Positions 1 through 5,808 of a stretch of 5,823 nucleotides of DNA are shown one piece after another (positions within the stretch are counted from its first letter, which is position 1; each line of letters starts with the position of its first letter). The notes beneath the pieces were generated by a model. The model had not been told where the DNA came from. It saw only the letters and a list, made by a program, of their open reading frames with translations, and made no database searches. The stretch is from Spirochaetia bacterium (GTDB taxonomy: Bacteria; Spirochaetota; UBA4802; UBA5550), in NCBI GenBank assembly GCA_031289575.1, contig JAITPE010000040.1, positions 1 through 5,823 on the forward strand, read 5' to 3'. The position numbers and the translations under genes were made by a program.

Positions 1-431
1 TCAGTATTTTCCAAATCAGTATTAATATCGCCTATCACTGCCTTCCAACCGGAAGGAAGCTGCACATAAAAATGCACGCCGACTTTGGCCATTATTTCCG
101 ATTCGGCCTTCCCGATACATTCCATGATGCTGCTATCAACAGACAGTCCATCTTCTGTTTTAAAGTTCTTGCTTGAGGTTTGAATATAACAAACATTATT
201 TTGATCATTAATTATAACATAATATATCGAATCTTTAACTCTAATTTTATATGCTTTTTCTATACTTGCGCTGCTTATAAGGATTGATGTTTTCAGCGCT
301 TTTTTATCACTAATTCCGTAAAACGCTAGGTTGAAAAACTGGTCTATCTCAGGCACTGTTTTTTTCTTTGCACAGGAACTAAGTATCAATACAAACAGAC
401 AGAAAATAATTTTATTTTTAAGGGGCAACAT
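1..431 (-). CDS. Putative lipoprotein, C-terminus beyond the window edge
   Basis: The reading frame opens at ATG 431-429 and stays open to the left edge, giving 143 complete codons, so the C-terminus is not visible. The N-terminus is a lipoprotein signal: Lys at 5 and 7, a hydrophobic run at about 8-17, and the lipobox L-S-S-C with the acylated cysteine at residue 20. A basic, presumably flexible linker (AKKKT) follows. The mature part has alternating strand-like stretches, with the motifs FKTEDG (90-95) and LPSGWKA (125-131). This arrangement reminds me of small uncharacterised periplasmic lipoproteins, but I cannot name a family. A GGA at 440-442 lies 8 nt before the start, inside the end of the upstream 56-codon ORF, whose stop is only 4 nt away; the two are probably translationally coupled. 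The gene is clearly more AT-rich than the mla genes. It could be an accessory envelope protein of the mla operon or an acquired gene; function unknown. Confidence 0.8.
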   Translation of the reverse strand, partial: MLPLKNKIIFCLFVLILSSCAKKKTVPEIDQFFNLAFYGISDKKALKTSILISSASIEKAYKIRVKDSIYYVIINDQNNVCYIQTSSKNFKTEDGLSVDSSIMECIGKAESEIMAKVGVHFYVQLPSGWKAVIGDINTDLENT

Positions 432-435
432 CTCA

Positions 436-606
436 CTATTCCGGTTTAGGATTAATAACAACTCTGTCCTTCGGTTTTTCATAATATGTAGCTCTTGGGT
501 CATTCATATCTATCCAATGGTCTTGAAAATTCTGCGTTATTCCATTTTTATCTTTCCATTGAGCGGTACCCCACATACCACCTCGGTAACCATTCAAAAT
601 TAACAT
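436..606 (-). CDS. Small 56-aa ORF of unknown function between mlaD and the lipoprotein gene
   Basis: ATG at 606-604 and TAG at 438-436 give 56 residues, rich in Trp, Asp and Asn, with no membrane segment or signal peptide. Notable stretches are GGMWGTAQW (9-17), DHWIDMNDPRATYYEKP (29-45) and the end VVINPKPE. The composition looks like genuine soluble protein rather than noise, and the ORF sits 9 nt after the mlaD stop and 4 nt before the lipoprotein start, filling the gap exactly. It is in the same frame as mlaD, separated by TGA TAA CAA AAA. An AAGGA at 620-624, in the last codons of mlaD, lies 13 nt upstream, which is long for a ribosome site. I do not recognise the family. It could be a real small protein or the surviving C-terminal tail of a larger secreted protein whose front was lost. 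Whether it is translated is uncertain. Confidence 0.5.
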   Translation of the reverse strand: MLILNGYRGGMWGTAQWKDKNGITQNFQDHWIDMNDPRATYYEKPKDRVVINPKPE

Positions 607-615
607 TTTTTGTTA

Positions 616-1296
616 TCAATCCTTGAACAGGAACTTGACCGGGTGCTTCCTGAGTTCCTCGGATATCTCTTGCATTGTGGTGGCCGTTGCCCGGAACGAT
701 TTGAGCATTTCAAGAATATCATTCTGCGAATCCGCGAGAATCGTGTTAAGATGGGTGACGGTGCTCGCGAGATTTGCGGTAAGCGAATTGACGTTGGAAC
801 GGCTGTCGAGCATCATCCTGTTTATGCCGCTCACGGTAAAGTTAAGCCCGCCGAGAAGATCATGCGCCTGCTGCATCAGCGCGTTGATGCTCACAAGTTC
901 TATTCCCTCAACTACATCGCCATCCTGCAGCGGCTGAGTGTAATTTTCAGTATTTTTTATTTCTATGGCAGGGTCGCCCAAAACATTCTGGTTGCGGATT
1001 ATCACCGAGCAGCCCTCAAGCAGTTCTATATCCTTGTTAATTCTCATTGTGGCAAGAAAGTGAAGTTCCGGCTTAAAAACAGGACGTATGTCAACAACCC
1101 TCCCGATTCTGTAACCCTTGATCATAACCGGAGTCCCGTTTTTGACCGAGCTGAGTGAATCAACCTTCATATGTATATCCATAGTGGAAGATGCTATGGA
1201 ATACCCAAGTTTCAGCATAATGATGAGCAGCAGAATTACAGCCGGGGTAATCATAAAAAGCCCCACGCGAAGTTTATTTTTATTTCTTGCAGACAT
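616..1296 (-). CDS. mlaD: MlaD-like MCE-domain protein of a phospholipid ABC transport system
   Basis: This 226-aa protein is the periplasmic substrate-binding subunit of an MCE transporter. In the family, MlaD forms a hexameric ring on the MlaE-MlaF complex and passes lipids through a central pore between the membranes. Visible features are a short basic N-terminus (R4, K6, K8, R10), one transmembrane anchor at about 11-32, and an MCE domain at about 39-130. The MCE domain carries the conserved GTPVMIKGYRIGRV stretch (54-67) and the later LGDPAIEI and LQDGDVVEG parts. A long helical C-terminus follows (about 140-215), ending LRKHPVKFLFKD, the Lys/Pro-rich end common in this family. Length is normal (E. 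coli MlaD is 183 aa; many relatives are longer because of the helical tail). The start at 1296 is supported by GAGGA at 1301-1305, 4 nt upstream. The gene is third in the mlaE-mlaF-mlaD run, 77 bp after mlaF. Confidence 0.92.
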   Translation of the reverse strand: MSARNKNKLRVGLFMITPAVILLLIIMLKLGYSIASSTMDIHMKVDSLSSVKNGTPVMIKGYRIGRVVDIRPVFKPELHFLATMRINKDIELLEGCSVIIRNQNVLGDPAIEIKNTENYTQPLQDGDVVEGIELVSINALMQQAHDLLGGLNFTVSGINRMMLDSRSNVNSLTANLASTVTHLNTILADSQNDILEMLKSFRATATTMQEISEELRKHPVKFLFKD

Positions 1297-1373
1297 ATTA
1301 TCCTCGTTTTATTTTCTTTTTTCTTCTCTTTTTGAATAAAGTAAAGCAGCGCCTTTAAAGCGCAACAAAAATT
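1297..1373 (-). other. mlaF-mlaD spacer with a weak hairpin and a polypurine leader
   Basis: The 77-bp spacer is the longest gap in the operon. It has a short GC-rich inverted repeat at 1349-1363 (GCGC arms, 7-nt interior TTTAAAG as read on the minus strand), followed by a run made almost only of A and G from about 1337 down to 1301, ending in the mlaD ribosome site. The hairpin lacks a following T run, so it is not a convincing terminator. An RNA-processing or stability element, or simply an unstructured leader favouring mlaD translation, is more likely. Confidence 0.35.
1301..1305 (-). promoter_or_regulatory. Ribosome binding site of mlaD
   Basis: On the minus strand GAGGA stands 4 nt before the mlaD ATG, at the end of an A/G-rich leader. 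It is the clearest Shine-Dalgarno match in the window and fixes the mlaD start. Confidence 0.7.
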
Positions 1374-2129
1374 TTACAGAAAAAGCATTGGCCCCTCTTC
1401 GGACATGTCCCTGTACTGCGCGAGGTACGGGTTGTTGGAATTGAGAAAATCATCCGGCCCTCCGGAGAAAACTATTTTATTATCAAAAAACATAATGAAT
1501 TTATTTGCGGTTCTAACAAATTTATGCGGCTCATAGGTTATAAAAAGAACCGATTTTTCCTTTCGCTCAACTCTTTTGGAAAGTACTTTGAACAGAGACA
1601 GGAGCTGTATTAAAGACTGTCTCTCAAAGGCGTGCTCTATCATCAGCAGGTCGGGGTCAAAAACTGTTGCCCTTGCATAGGCTGTTTTGAGCATCTCCGA
1701 ACGGCTGAGCTTGATCGGCCGCAAATCCCTGCACGTTTCGAGATGCAGCTCGGATATGAGAATGTTTATATATTCCGCTATTTCGGTATTGGTCATTTCC
1801 GAATGATACTGCAGCGGCAGTGATATATTCTGTTCTACATTCATATTGTTTATGAGCCCGAACGCGTGAGGCAGGTAGCCTATTTTTTGTTTGTGCTCAA
1901 GCTTGGTGAGATAGTCCATATTTTTTATAGACGAACCCTTGTATATAATGTTTCCATCAAGTATTTCAATGAATCCGGCAATGAGCGGACACAGCAGGTG
2001 CGTACCCGAGTGTTCGGGGCCGAAAACAACTACAGTTTCTCCGTATTCTATATCAAAGGAAATCTGGTCCAGCGCGTTCTTTCCGTAATCCTTGCATGAA
2101 ACATTATCAAAAATCAAAAGCTTTTCCAT
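1374..2129 (-). CDS. mlaF: MlaF-like ABC ATPase subunit with degenerate catalytic motifs
   Basis: This 251-aa protein is collinear with MlaF, the cytoplasmic ATPase of MCE lipid transporters, and lies between mlaE and mlaD. Family traits kept are the start FDNVSCKDYGKNALDQISF with an aromatic residue at 15, the segment after the Q-loop resembling FGLFxNMxVxxNxxxPL (90-106), the helical domain, and the C-terminal F-L-x-S-x-N-P ... E-G-P (228-247). The catalytic motifs are all altered. Walker A (37-44) reads GPEHSGTH, so the invariant Lys is Thr43 and the next Ser/Thr is His44. The Q-loop Gln is His88. The signature LSGG is LSRS (141-144). Walker B ends LLMIEHAF, so Asp is Glu165 and the catalytic Glu is His166. 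The H-loop His is Tyr199. The frame is intact and of normal length, so this is not simple decay. The start at 2129 is supported by GTGGA, 6 nt upstream. ATP binding may persist weakly; hydrolysis is doubtful (inference). Confidence 0.88.
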   Translation of the reverse strand: MEKLLIFDNVSCKDYGKNALDQISFDIEYGETVVVFGPEHSGTHLLCPLIAGFIEILDGNIIYKGSSIKNMDYLTKLEHKQKIGYLPHAFGLINNMNVEQNISLPLQYHSEMTNTEIAEYINILISELHLETCRDLRPIKLSRSEMLKTAYARATVFDPDLLMIEHAFERQSLIQLLSLFKVLSKRVERKEKSVLFITYEPHKFVRTANKFIMFFDNKIVFSGGPDDFLNSNNPYLAQYRDMSEEGPMLFL

Positions 2130-2150
2130 TTCTTTTCCACTTTTTTCCGC

Positions 2151-2945
2151 TTATAAATAAAATAGCACCGATATGATCGCGTTTATTATTATGATGCTGA
2201 ACAGTGTATGGCTCACCGCCCTTGATACAAAGATGGGTACCTCAAACGCGGTTTTGGGCCTAAAGCCGTGATAGCAGCATATCAATGTGATGGCTATTCC
2301 GTATATGAGACTTTTTATCAGCATGGATGTGAGGTCTCTAACCGTCAGCGCGTCAATAAGCGCCATGAAGAATGTGCCGATCGGTATATAATTTGTGTAT
2401 GTCGAAATCATGTATCCGCCGATAAATGCTACAACGTTGAATATTATAATAAGAGAGAGAAGTGACAGAAACGATGCTATTATGCGCGGGAATACGATGT
2501 AGAGCCGGGTGTCTATTCCCATTATTTCAAAGGCGCGGATTTCACCGTTTTGTTTCTGTGTGGCGATCTCGGCGGCCATAGCCGAGCCCGAGCGCGATAT
2601 TACTATCAGAGCGGTGATGAGCGGGCCGGCCTCCCTCGCTATTATGATGACCATCAGGTTTCCGAGAAATCCTTCAATTCCGAATTTAGGCAGCGAGTTG
2701 AGCGATTGAATTATAACGGTTGCGCCGATTATCAGAGCTACTACAATGATAAAAGGAAGCGCGTCAAGGCCGGTGAAGGTTATCTGATTTATCGTTATGT
2801 TGTAGATTGACCTAAAGCGCAGGTAGCGCATTGAGTTAAGCGAGCGTATAATGGAAATAATATATTTGATGAAGTCTGTAAAGCCTGTCCACAGCGCAAG
2901 CGCCTTGCCGCCGGCTCCTTCAATAATATTTAGCAAAAAATTCAT
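2151..2945 (-). CDS. mlaE: MlaE-like permease of a phospholipid ABC transport system
   Basis: This 264-aa integral inner-membrane protein is the permease (YrbE/MlaE family) that pairs with MlaF in the cytoplasm and MlaD in the periplasm. There is an amphipathic N-terminal helix at about 1-40, then hydrophobic segments at about 62-80, 93-118, 148-182, 207-224 and 246-264. The conserved core REAGPLITALIVISRSGSA (104-122), followed by MAAEIATQKQNGEIRAFEIMGID (123-145), carries the Glu105 and the coupling-helix region expected of the family. The stop is 21 bp before the mlaF start, so the two are co-transcribed. I take ATG 2945 as the start: it gives the usual family length and has AGGA at 2958-2961 (12 nt, somewhat far). 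The frame could begin at GTG 3005, adding 20 residues, but that start lacks a ribosome site and the extension is atypical. Confidence 0.93.
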   Translation of the reverse strand: MNFLLNIIEGAGGKALALWTGFTDFIKYIISIIRSLNSMRYLRFRSIYNITINQITFTGLDALPFIIVVALIIGATVIIQSLNSLPKFGIEGFLGNLMVIIIAREAGPLITALIVISRSGSAMAAEIATQKQNGEIRAFEIMGIDTRLYIVFPRIIASFLSLLSLIIIFNVVAFIGGYMISTYTNYIPIGTFFMALIDALTVRDLTSMLIKSLIYGIAITLICCYHGFRPKTAFEVPIFVSRAVSHTLFSIIIINAIISVLFYL

Positions 2946-3016
2946 ATTTTTTGATTGTCCTGATTTACAAAATAGACGAAAAATTAAAAAGGCCGAAACC
3001 TTCACGGATACAGGAT
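2946..3016. promoter_or_regulatory. Divergent promoter region between the mla operon and the glycoside hydrolase-like gene
   Basis: These 71 bp separate mlaE (leftward) from the DUF4015 gene (rightward), so promoters for both should lie here or just inside the two genes. The region is AT-rich, with an A/T tract next to mlaE and AAAAATTAAAAA at about 2979-2990. I found no good -35/-10 pair on either strand, only poor partial matches. The call rests on gene orientation, not on a recognised promoter sequence. Confidence 0.4.
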
Positions 3017-4426
3017 ATGAACGCCAGATTTAGATATATTGCAATAACAATAATCATTTTTTTTGCCCTATTTCTCATTTTAAACCATAATTATTACCGT
3101 ATTAAGACCTTTTTTGCGCCTCCCGTTGCCGCTAATTCAGAGCCAAAAATTCCAATCGCAAAAAAGACCTTTGCCGCTCTGCCTGCCGGTTTTTCCCACT
3201 GCGGGCCGTTTCTTGTTTTCAGCGCGGAGGAGGATACATCGGCGGATGATGTTGCCAAGGCAATCATTGCCTATACTTCGGCCTACAGGGTAAGCGCGCT
3301 TAAGCGCGCGATATTGCTGTGCAATGCCCTTAAGGATTCGAAAATCCTTAAGGGCCGAATCGTTCTCATTCCGGAGTCACTTCCCGCCTTTGTCCATAGT
3401 CCCATGAACCAAACGCTTCCGCCGCTTATTTCGGCCAGGGGACTTTATATGACAGGAACATCCGCCGGGAATCCGGCCCTTTTGGAGAAGCTCCCGTACC
3501 TGAAAAAAAACGGAATAAACGCCATTGTTTTTGATGTCAAGGACGTGGACGGCATTCTCAACTATAAGAGCCGCATTCCTGCCGCGGTAAAGTACAATCT
3601 TCATGAAAAGGCCTGCATTGACAATGTTGATATGTTCATAAAAAAGCTTAAGGAGCAGGATATTTATGTTATAGCCAGAATCGCCGCGTTCAGGGACGGC
3701 CTTCTTGTCAGACACGCGCCCGAACTTGCGGTTAAGTCAAAGCGCAGCGGAAAAACATGGGTTGGCGGCGGGGAAATTTGGTGTGACCCGACAAGCAAAA
3801 GCGTTCAGGATTACATCATGGGGCTGTCCATGGAAATGGCCGAAAAGGGCGTCGACGAGATTCAGTTTGATTATATTCGTTTCCCTACCGGAGGTGACAT
3901 CCGCGACGCGTCATACTCGTTTCAGGGCGGCGCGATGAGCAGGGAGGAAGTGATTGCCGATTTTTTAAAACGCGCGCATGAAAAAATATCATCGGCCAAT
4001 GCCAGGCTTTCGATTGATATTTTCGGCGTTGTGGCATGGGGGAAAAAAGTAGACATAGACGCCACAGGGCAGCGCATAGAACTTTTATCGCAGCACTGTG
4101 ATTATATATCGCCGATGCTCTATCCCTCGCATTTTAATAACCGCTTTGACGGATACGCAAATCCGGCAGACCACCCGTATTATTTCATAAACGAAGGCAA
4201 TAAAAAACTCATGGCCCTTTTGGCAAACAAGGAGGTCGTGGTGCGTCCGTGGCTCCAGGCTTTTAAATGGAAGGTCAGCTCTTTCGGGCCGCAGTATATC
4301 ATAAAACAGATTCAGGCTTCCGACGACTCCGGAGCGAGGGGCTATCTTTTTTGGAACGCGTCGAATGAGTACAGAAATGTTTTAAGCGCCATGGAGTCGC
4401 TCACTCAAAGCGGTAAGGTTAAATAG
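3017..4426 (+). CDS. Membrane-anchored putative glycoside hydrolase (DUF4015 type) with a LysM-like N-terminal segment
   Basis: This 469-aa protein has a single N-terminal membrane segment (about 7-23; no clear cleavage site, so probably an anchor), leaving the rest in the periplasm. Residues about 62-123 look like a degenerate LysM unit: an alternating core, then LCNALKDSKILKGRIVLIP (101-119), matching the N-x-L ... L-x-x-G-x-x-L-x-I-P ending of such repeats. Residues about 140-450 are the DUF4015 putative glycoside hydrolase TIM barrel. Strand motifs seen in order are RGLYMTG (141-147), IVFDVKDVDG (170-179), VIARIAAFRD (218-227), the hallmark VDEIQFDYIRFP (279-290), IDIFG (333-337), CDYISPMLYPSH (361-372), RPWLQAF (410-416) and GYLFWN (442-447). 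The acidic residues of these motifs are candidate catalytic groups; the substrate is unknown, with peptidoglycan or another envelope glycan a reasonable guess. The start at 3017 is preferred because of a GGA at 3006-3008 and its good signal; a TTG at 2951 would add 22 polar residues without a ribosome site. Confidence 0.85.
   Translation: MNARFRYIAITIIIFFALFLILNHNYYRIKTFFAPPVAANSEPKIPIAKKTFAALPAGFSHCGPFLVFSAEEDTSADDVAKAIIAYTSAYRVSALKRAILLCNALKDSKILKGRIVLIPESLPAFVHSPMNQTLPPLISARGLYMTGTSAGNPALLEKLPYLKKNGINAIVFDVKDVDGILNYKSRIPAAVKYNLHEKACIDNVDMFIKKLKEQDIYVIARIAAFRDGLLVRHAPELAVKSKRSGKTWVGGGEIWCDPTSKSVQDYIMGLSMEMAEKGVDEIQFDYIRFPTGGDIRDASYSFQGGAMSREEVIADFLKRAHEKISSANARLSIDIFGVVAWGKKVDIDATGQRIELLSQHCDYISPMLYPSHFNNRFDGYANPADHPYYFINEGNKKLMALLANKEVVVRPWLQAFKWKVSSFGPQYIIKQIQASDDSGARGYLFWNASNEYRNVLSAMESLTQSGKVK
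3294..3309. repeat. 16-bp perfect palindrome inside the glycoside hydrolase-like gene
   Basis: The sequence GCGCGCTTAAGCGCGC reads the same on both strands and is centred on CTTAAG. It lies within the coding frame (Ala-Leu-Lys-Arg-Ala region, residues about 93-98 of the protein). It could pair as a cruciform or serve as a symmetric protein-binding site, but as RNA it has no loop, so a stable hairpin would need to open the central bases. It lies 16 bp before a stronger inverted repeat with the same CTTAAG core. Confidence 0.85.
3326..3355. repeat. Perfect 13-bp stem with 4-nt loop inside the glycoside hydrolase-like gene
   Basis: Arms 3326-3338 and 3343-3355 are exact reverse complements around the loop CGAA (3339-3342). 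The stem is GC-rich at its base and contains a CCTTAAGG palindrome in each arm. It encodes residues 104-113 of the protein (ALKDSKILKG). No T run follows, so it is not an intrinsic terminator; the gene continues for another 1.07 kb. The mRNA should form a very stable hairpin here. Whether it has a role (pausing, RNase target, RNA stability) is not shown by the sequence. Confidence 0.9.
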
Positions 4427-4434
4427 AACTCGGC

Positions 4435-5808
4435 TCAGTTTTCCGGGTCGCGGCGCGCAAGTATATCCCGCGACATCGATAAAAGAATGTCCGGTTCGTT
4501 TACATCCGGATCATCCAGAACATGCTCAAGAAGTTCATTGAGTATTTTACCTATTGTTGGGCCGGGGCGCAGATTGAAGTGCTCCATAAGAGTGTTTCCG
4601 TTTATCTTGAGGTCTTTTACGGTTATGGCGTTTTCGTCCTCAATTACCTTTGCTATGCGCTCCTGCAGTTTTACAATAGGAACCGGCAATCCCTCCCTTG
4701 ATCCGTTTCCCTTGCGGTCCGCGAGTCTCAGGCTTATGAGATCATCAATATTTTCGATGCCGGCCTTGCGCATGAAACGCCTTACGGCGCCGTCGCTCCA
4801 GTCATCTGTATAATGAAACATGTGGTTCAAGATAAGGTTATTGACCTTATCGCAGTCATCGTTGGAATACTTCATGCGCTTCATGATTTTGCGAACCATT
4901 TTAGCGCCTATCACCTCATGGTTGTAGAACGTGGAGTCCCCGTCCTCGCCGGCGCGTTTTGTGCTCACCTTTCCTATATCGTGAAGCAGCGCCGCGAGCC
5001 GTATTTTAATATTGTCCGCCGGCGCCGCGTCGCAAGAGTACAGGCTGTGATAATACACATCATGTATGTGGTAACGGTTCTGCGTTACTCCGTAACACTG
5101 GGAAAGCTCAGGAAGAAAAAGGTCAAGCAGTCCGGAATTTCGCATGTACTCTATTCCGGCGGACGGGCGCCCCGTTTCCAACAGCTTGTTGAATTCGTCA
5201 CGGATTCTCTCAATTGATACGAGCTGTGCGATATGGTGCGTTTTTAATATGGCGTCAAATGTTCTTTCCTCAATGATGAAATCAAGCCTTGCGGCAAAGC
5301 GGCACGCCCTGTATGTCCGCAGTCCGTCCTCGCTGAAGCGTTCTAATGGCTCGCCTATGGTTCTTATGATTTTACGGTTTATATCGGCTATGCCGTCGAC
5401 ATAGTCAAGCACCTCATCCCTTTCTACATCATAGGCGAGCCCATTAATGGTAAAGTCCCTGCGGCATACGTCTTCTTTGAGGGAAGTAGAAAAGTGTACG
5501 CTCTCCGGGTGCCTGCCGTCGATGTATTTGCCGTCCGACCTATAGGTTGTGATTTCGAACATATGATTATTGAAAAGTACCGATACTGTGCCGTGTTTTA
5601 TGCCCGTAGGTATTACTCTTTTAAAGAGCGACATCACATCATCGGGCCGCGCGTTGGTGGCGAAATCATAGTCGTAGTTTGCCCGTCCGAGAATAAAATC
5701 GCGTACTGTCCCTCCTACGAGGTAGCATTCAAAACCGCGGCTTGTAAAAGTACTTACAATGTTTCGAATAGCCTGCTGTTCTTCTTTTGGTATTTGGAGT
5801 TTTAGCAT
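4435..5808 (-). CDS. cca: CCA-adding tRNA nucleotidyltransferase, class II, with HD domain
   Basis: This 457-aa cytoplasmic enzyme belongs to the class II tRNA nucleotidyltransferase / poly(A) polymerase family, whose CCA enzymes build or repair the CCA end of tRNAs from CTP and ATP. The head domain has LVGGTVRD (30-37) and the metal-binding pair Asp46/Asp48 in DYDFAT. Next come HGTV (72-75), RRDFTIN (116-122), the nucleotide-selecting EDGLR (160-164, the EDxxR pattern) and ERIRDEFNKLL (200-210). An HD phosphohydrolase domain follows, with His250-like IHD (248-250), LLHDIGK (274-280), NHE (296-298) and NH (328-329). The EDxxR motif favours CCA addition over poly(A) addition, although A-adding enzymes with separate partners exist in some phyla. 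The start ATG 5808 gives the standard N-terminus but has only a weak purine stretch upstream, close to the window edge. The gene converges with the DUF4015 gene; no link in function is implied. Confidence 0.93.
   Translation of the reverse strand: MLKLQIPKEEQQAIRNIVSTFTSRGFECYLVGGTVRDFILGRANYDYDFATNARPDDVMSLFKRVIPTGIKHGTVSVLFNNHMFEITTYRSDGKYIDGRHPESVHFSTSLKEDVCRRDFTINGLAYDVERDEVLDYVDGIADINRKIIRTIGEPLERFSEDGLRTYRACRFAARLDFIIEERTFDAILKTHHIAQLVSIERIRDEFNKLLETGRPSAGIEYMRNSGLLDLFLPELSQCYGVTQNRYHIHDVYYHSLYSCDAAPADNIKIRLAALLHDIGKVSTKRAGEDGDSTFYNHEVIGAKMVRKIMKRMKYSNDDCDKVNNLILNHMFHYTDDWSDGAVRRFMRKAGIENIDDLISLRLADRKGNGSREGLPVPIVKLQERIAKVIEDENAITVKDLKINGNTLMEHFNLRPGPTIGKILNELLEHVLDDPDVNEPDILLSMSRDILARRDPEN

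Noticed and set aside
331..603. Plus-strand 90-residue hydrophobic reading frame.
   Set aside because: It lies opposite the small ORF and the lipoprotein N-terminus; its hydrophobicity comes from the reverse of AT-rich coding sequence, and it has no convincing ribosome site.
610..1158. Plus-strand 182-residue reading frame opposite mlaD.
   Set aside because: It is the antisense shadow of a well-supported mlaD and has no recognisable domain.
1349..1363. Possible transcription terminator between mlaF and mlaD.
   Set aside because: Only a 4-bp GC stem with a 7-nt interior and no T run on the transcribed strand; too weak, and mlaD clearly belongs to the operon.
1374..2129. Calling mlaF a pseudogene because of its lost motifs.
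   Set aside because: The frame is intact and of full length, has a good ribosome site and keeps non-catalytic family features; a functional, non-catalytic protein fits better.
2946..3005. Extension of mlaE to a GTG start at 3005, adding 20 residues.
   Set aside because: No ribosome site precedes the GTG, the extension is not MlaE-like, and ATG 2945 gives the normal family length.
2951..3016. Extension of the DUF4015 gene to a TTG start at 2951.
   Set aside because: No ribosome site; the added 22 residues are charged and would sit before a good N-terminal membrane anchor. ATG 3017 is more natural.
4813..5217. Plus-strand 134-residue reading frame opposite the cca gene.
   Set aside because: It is antisense to the conserved HD region of the CCA enzyme; no family features.
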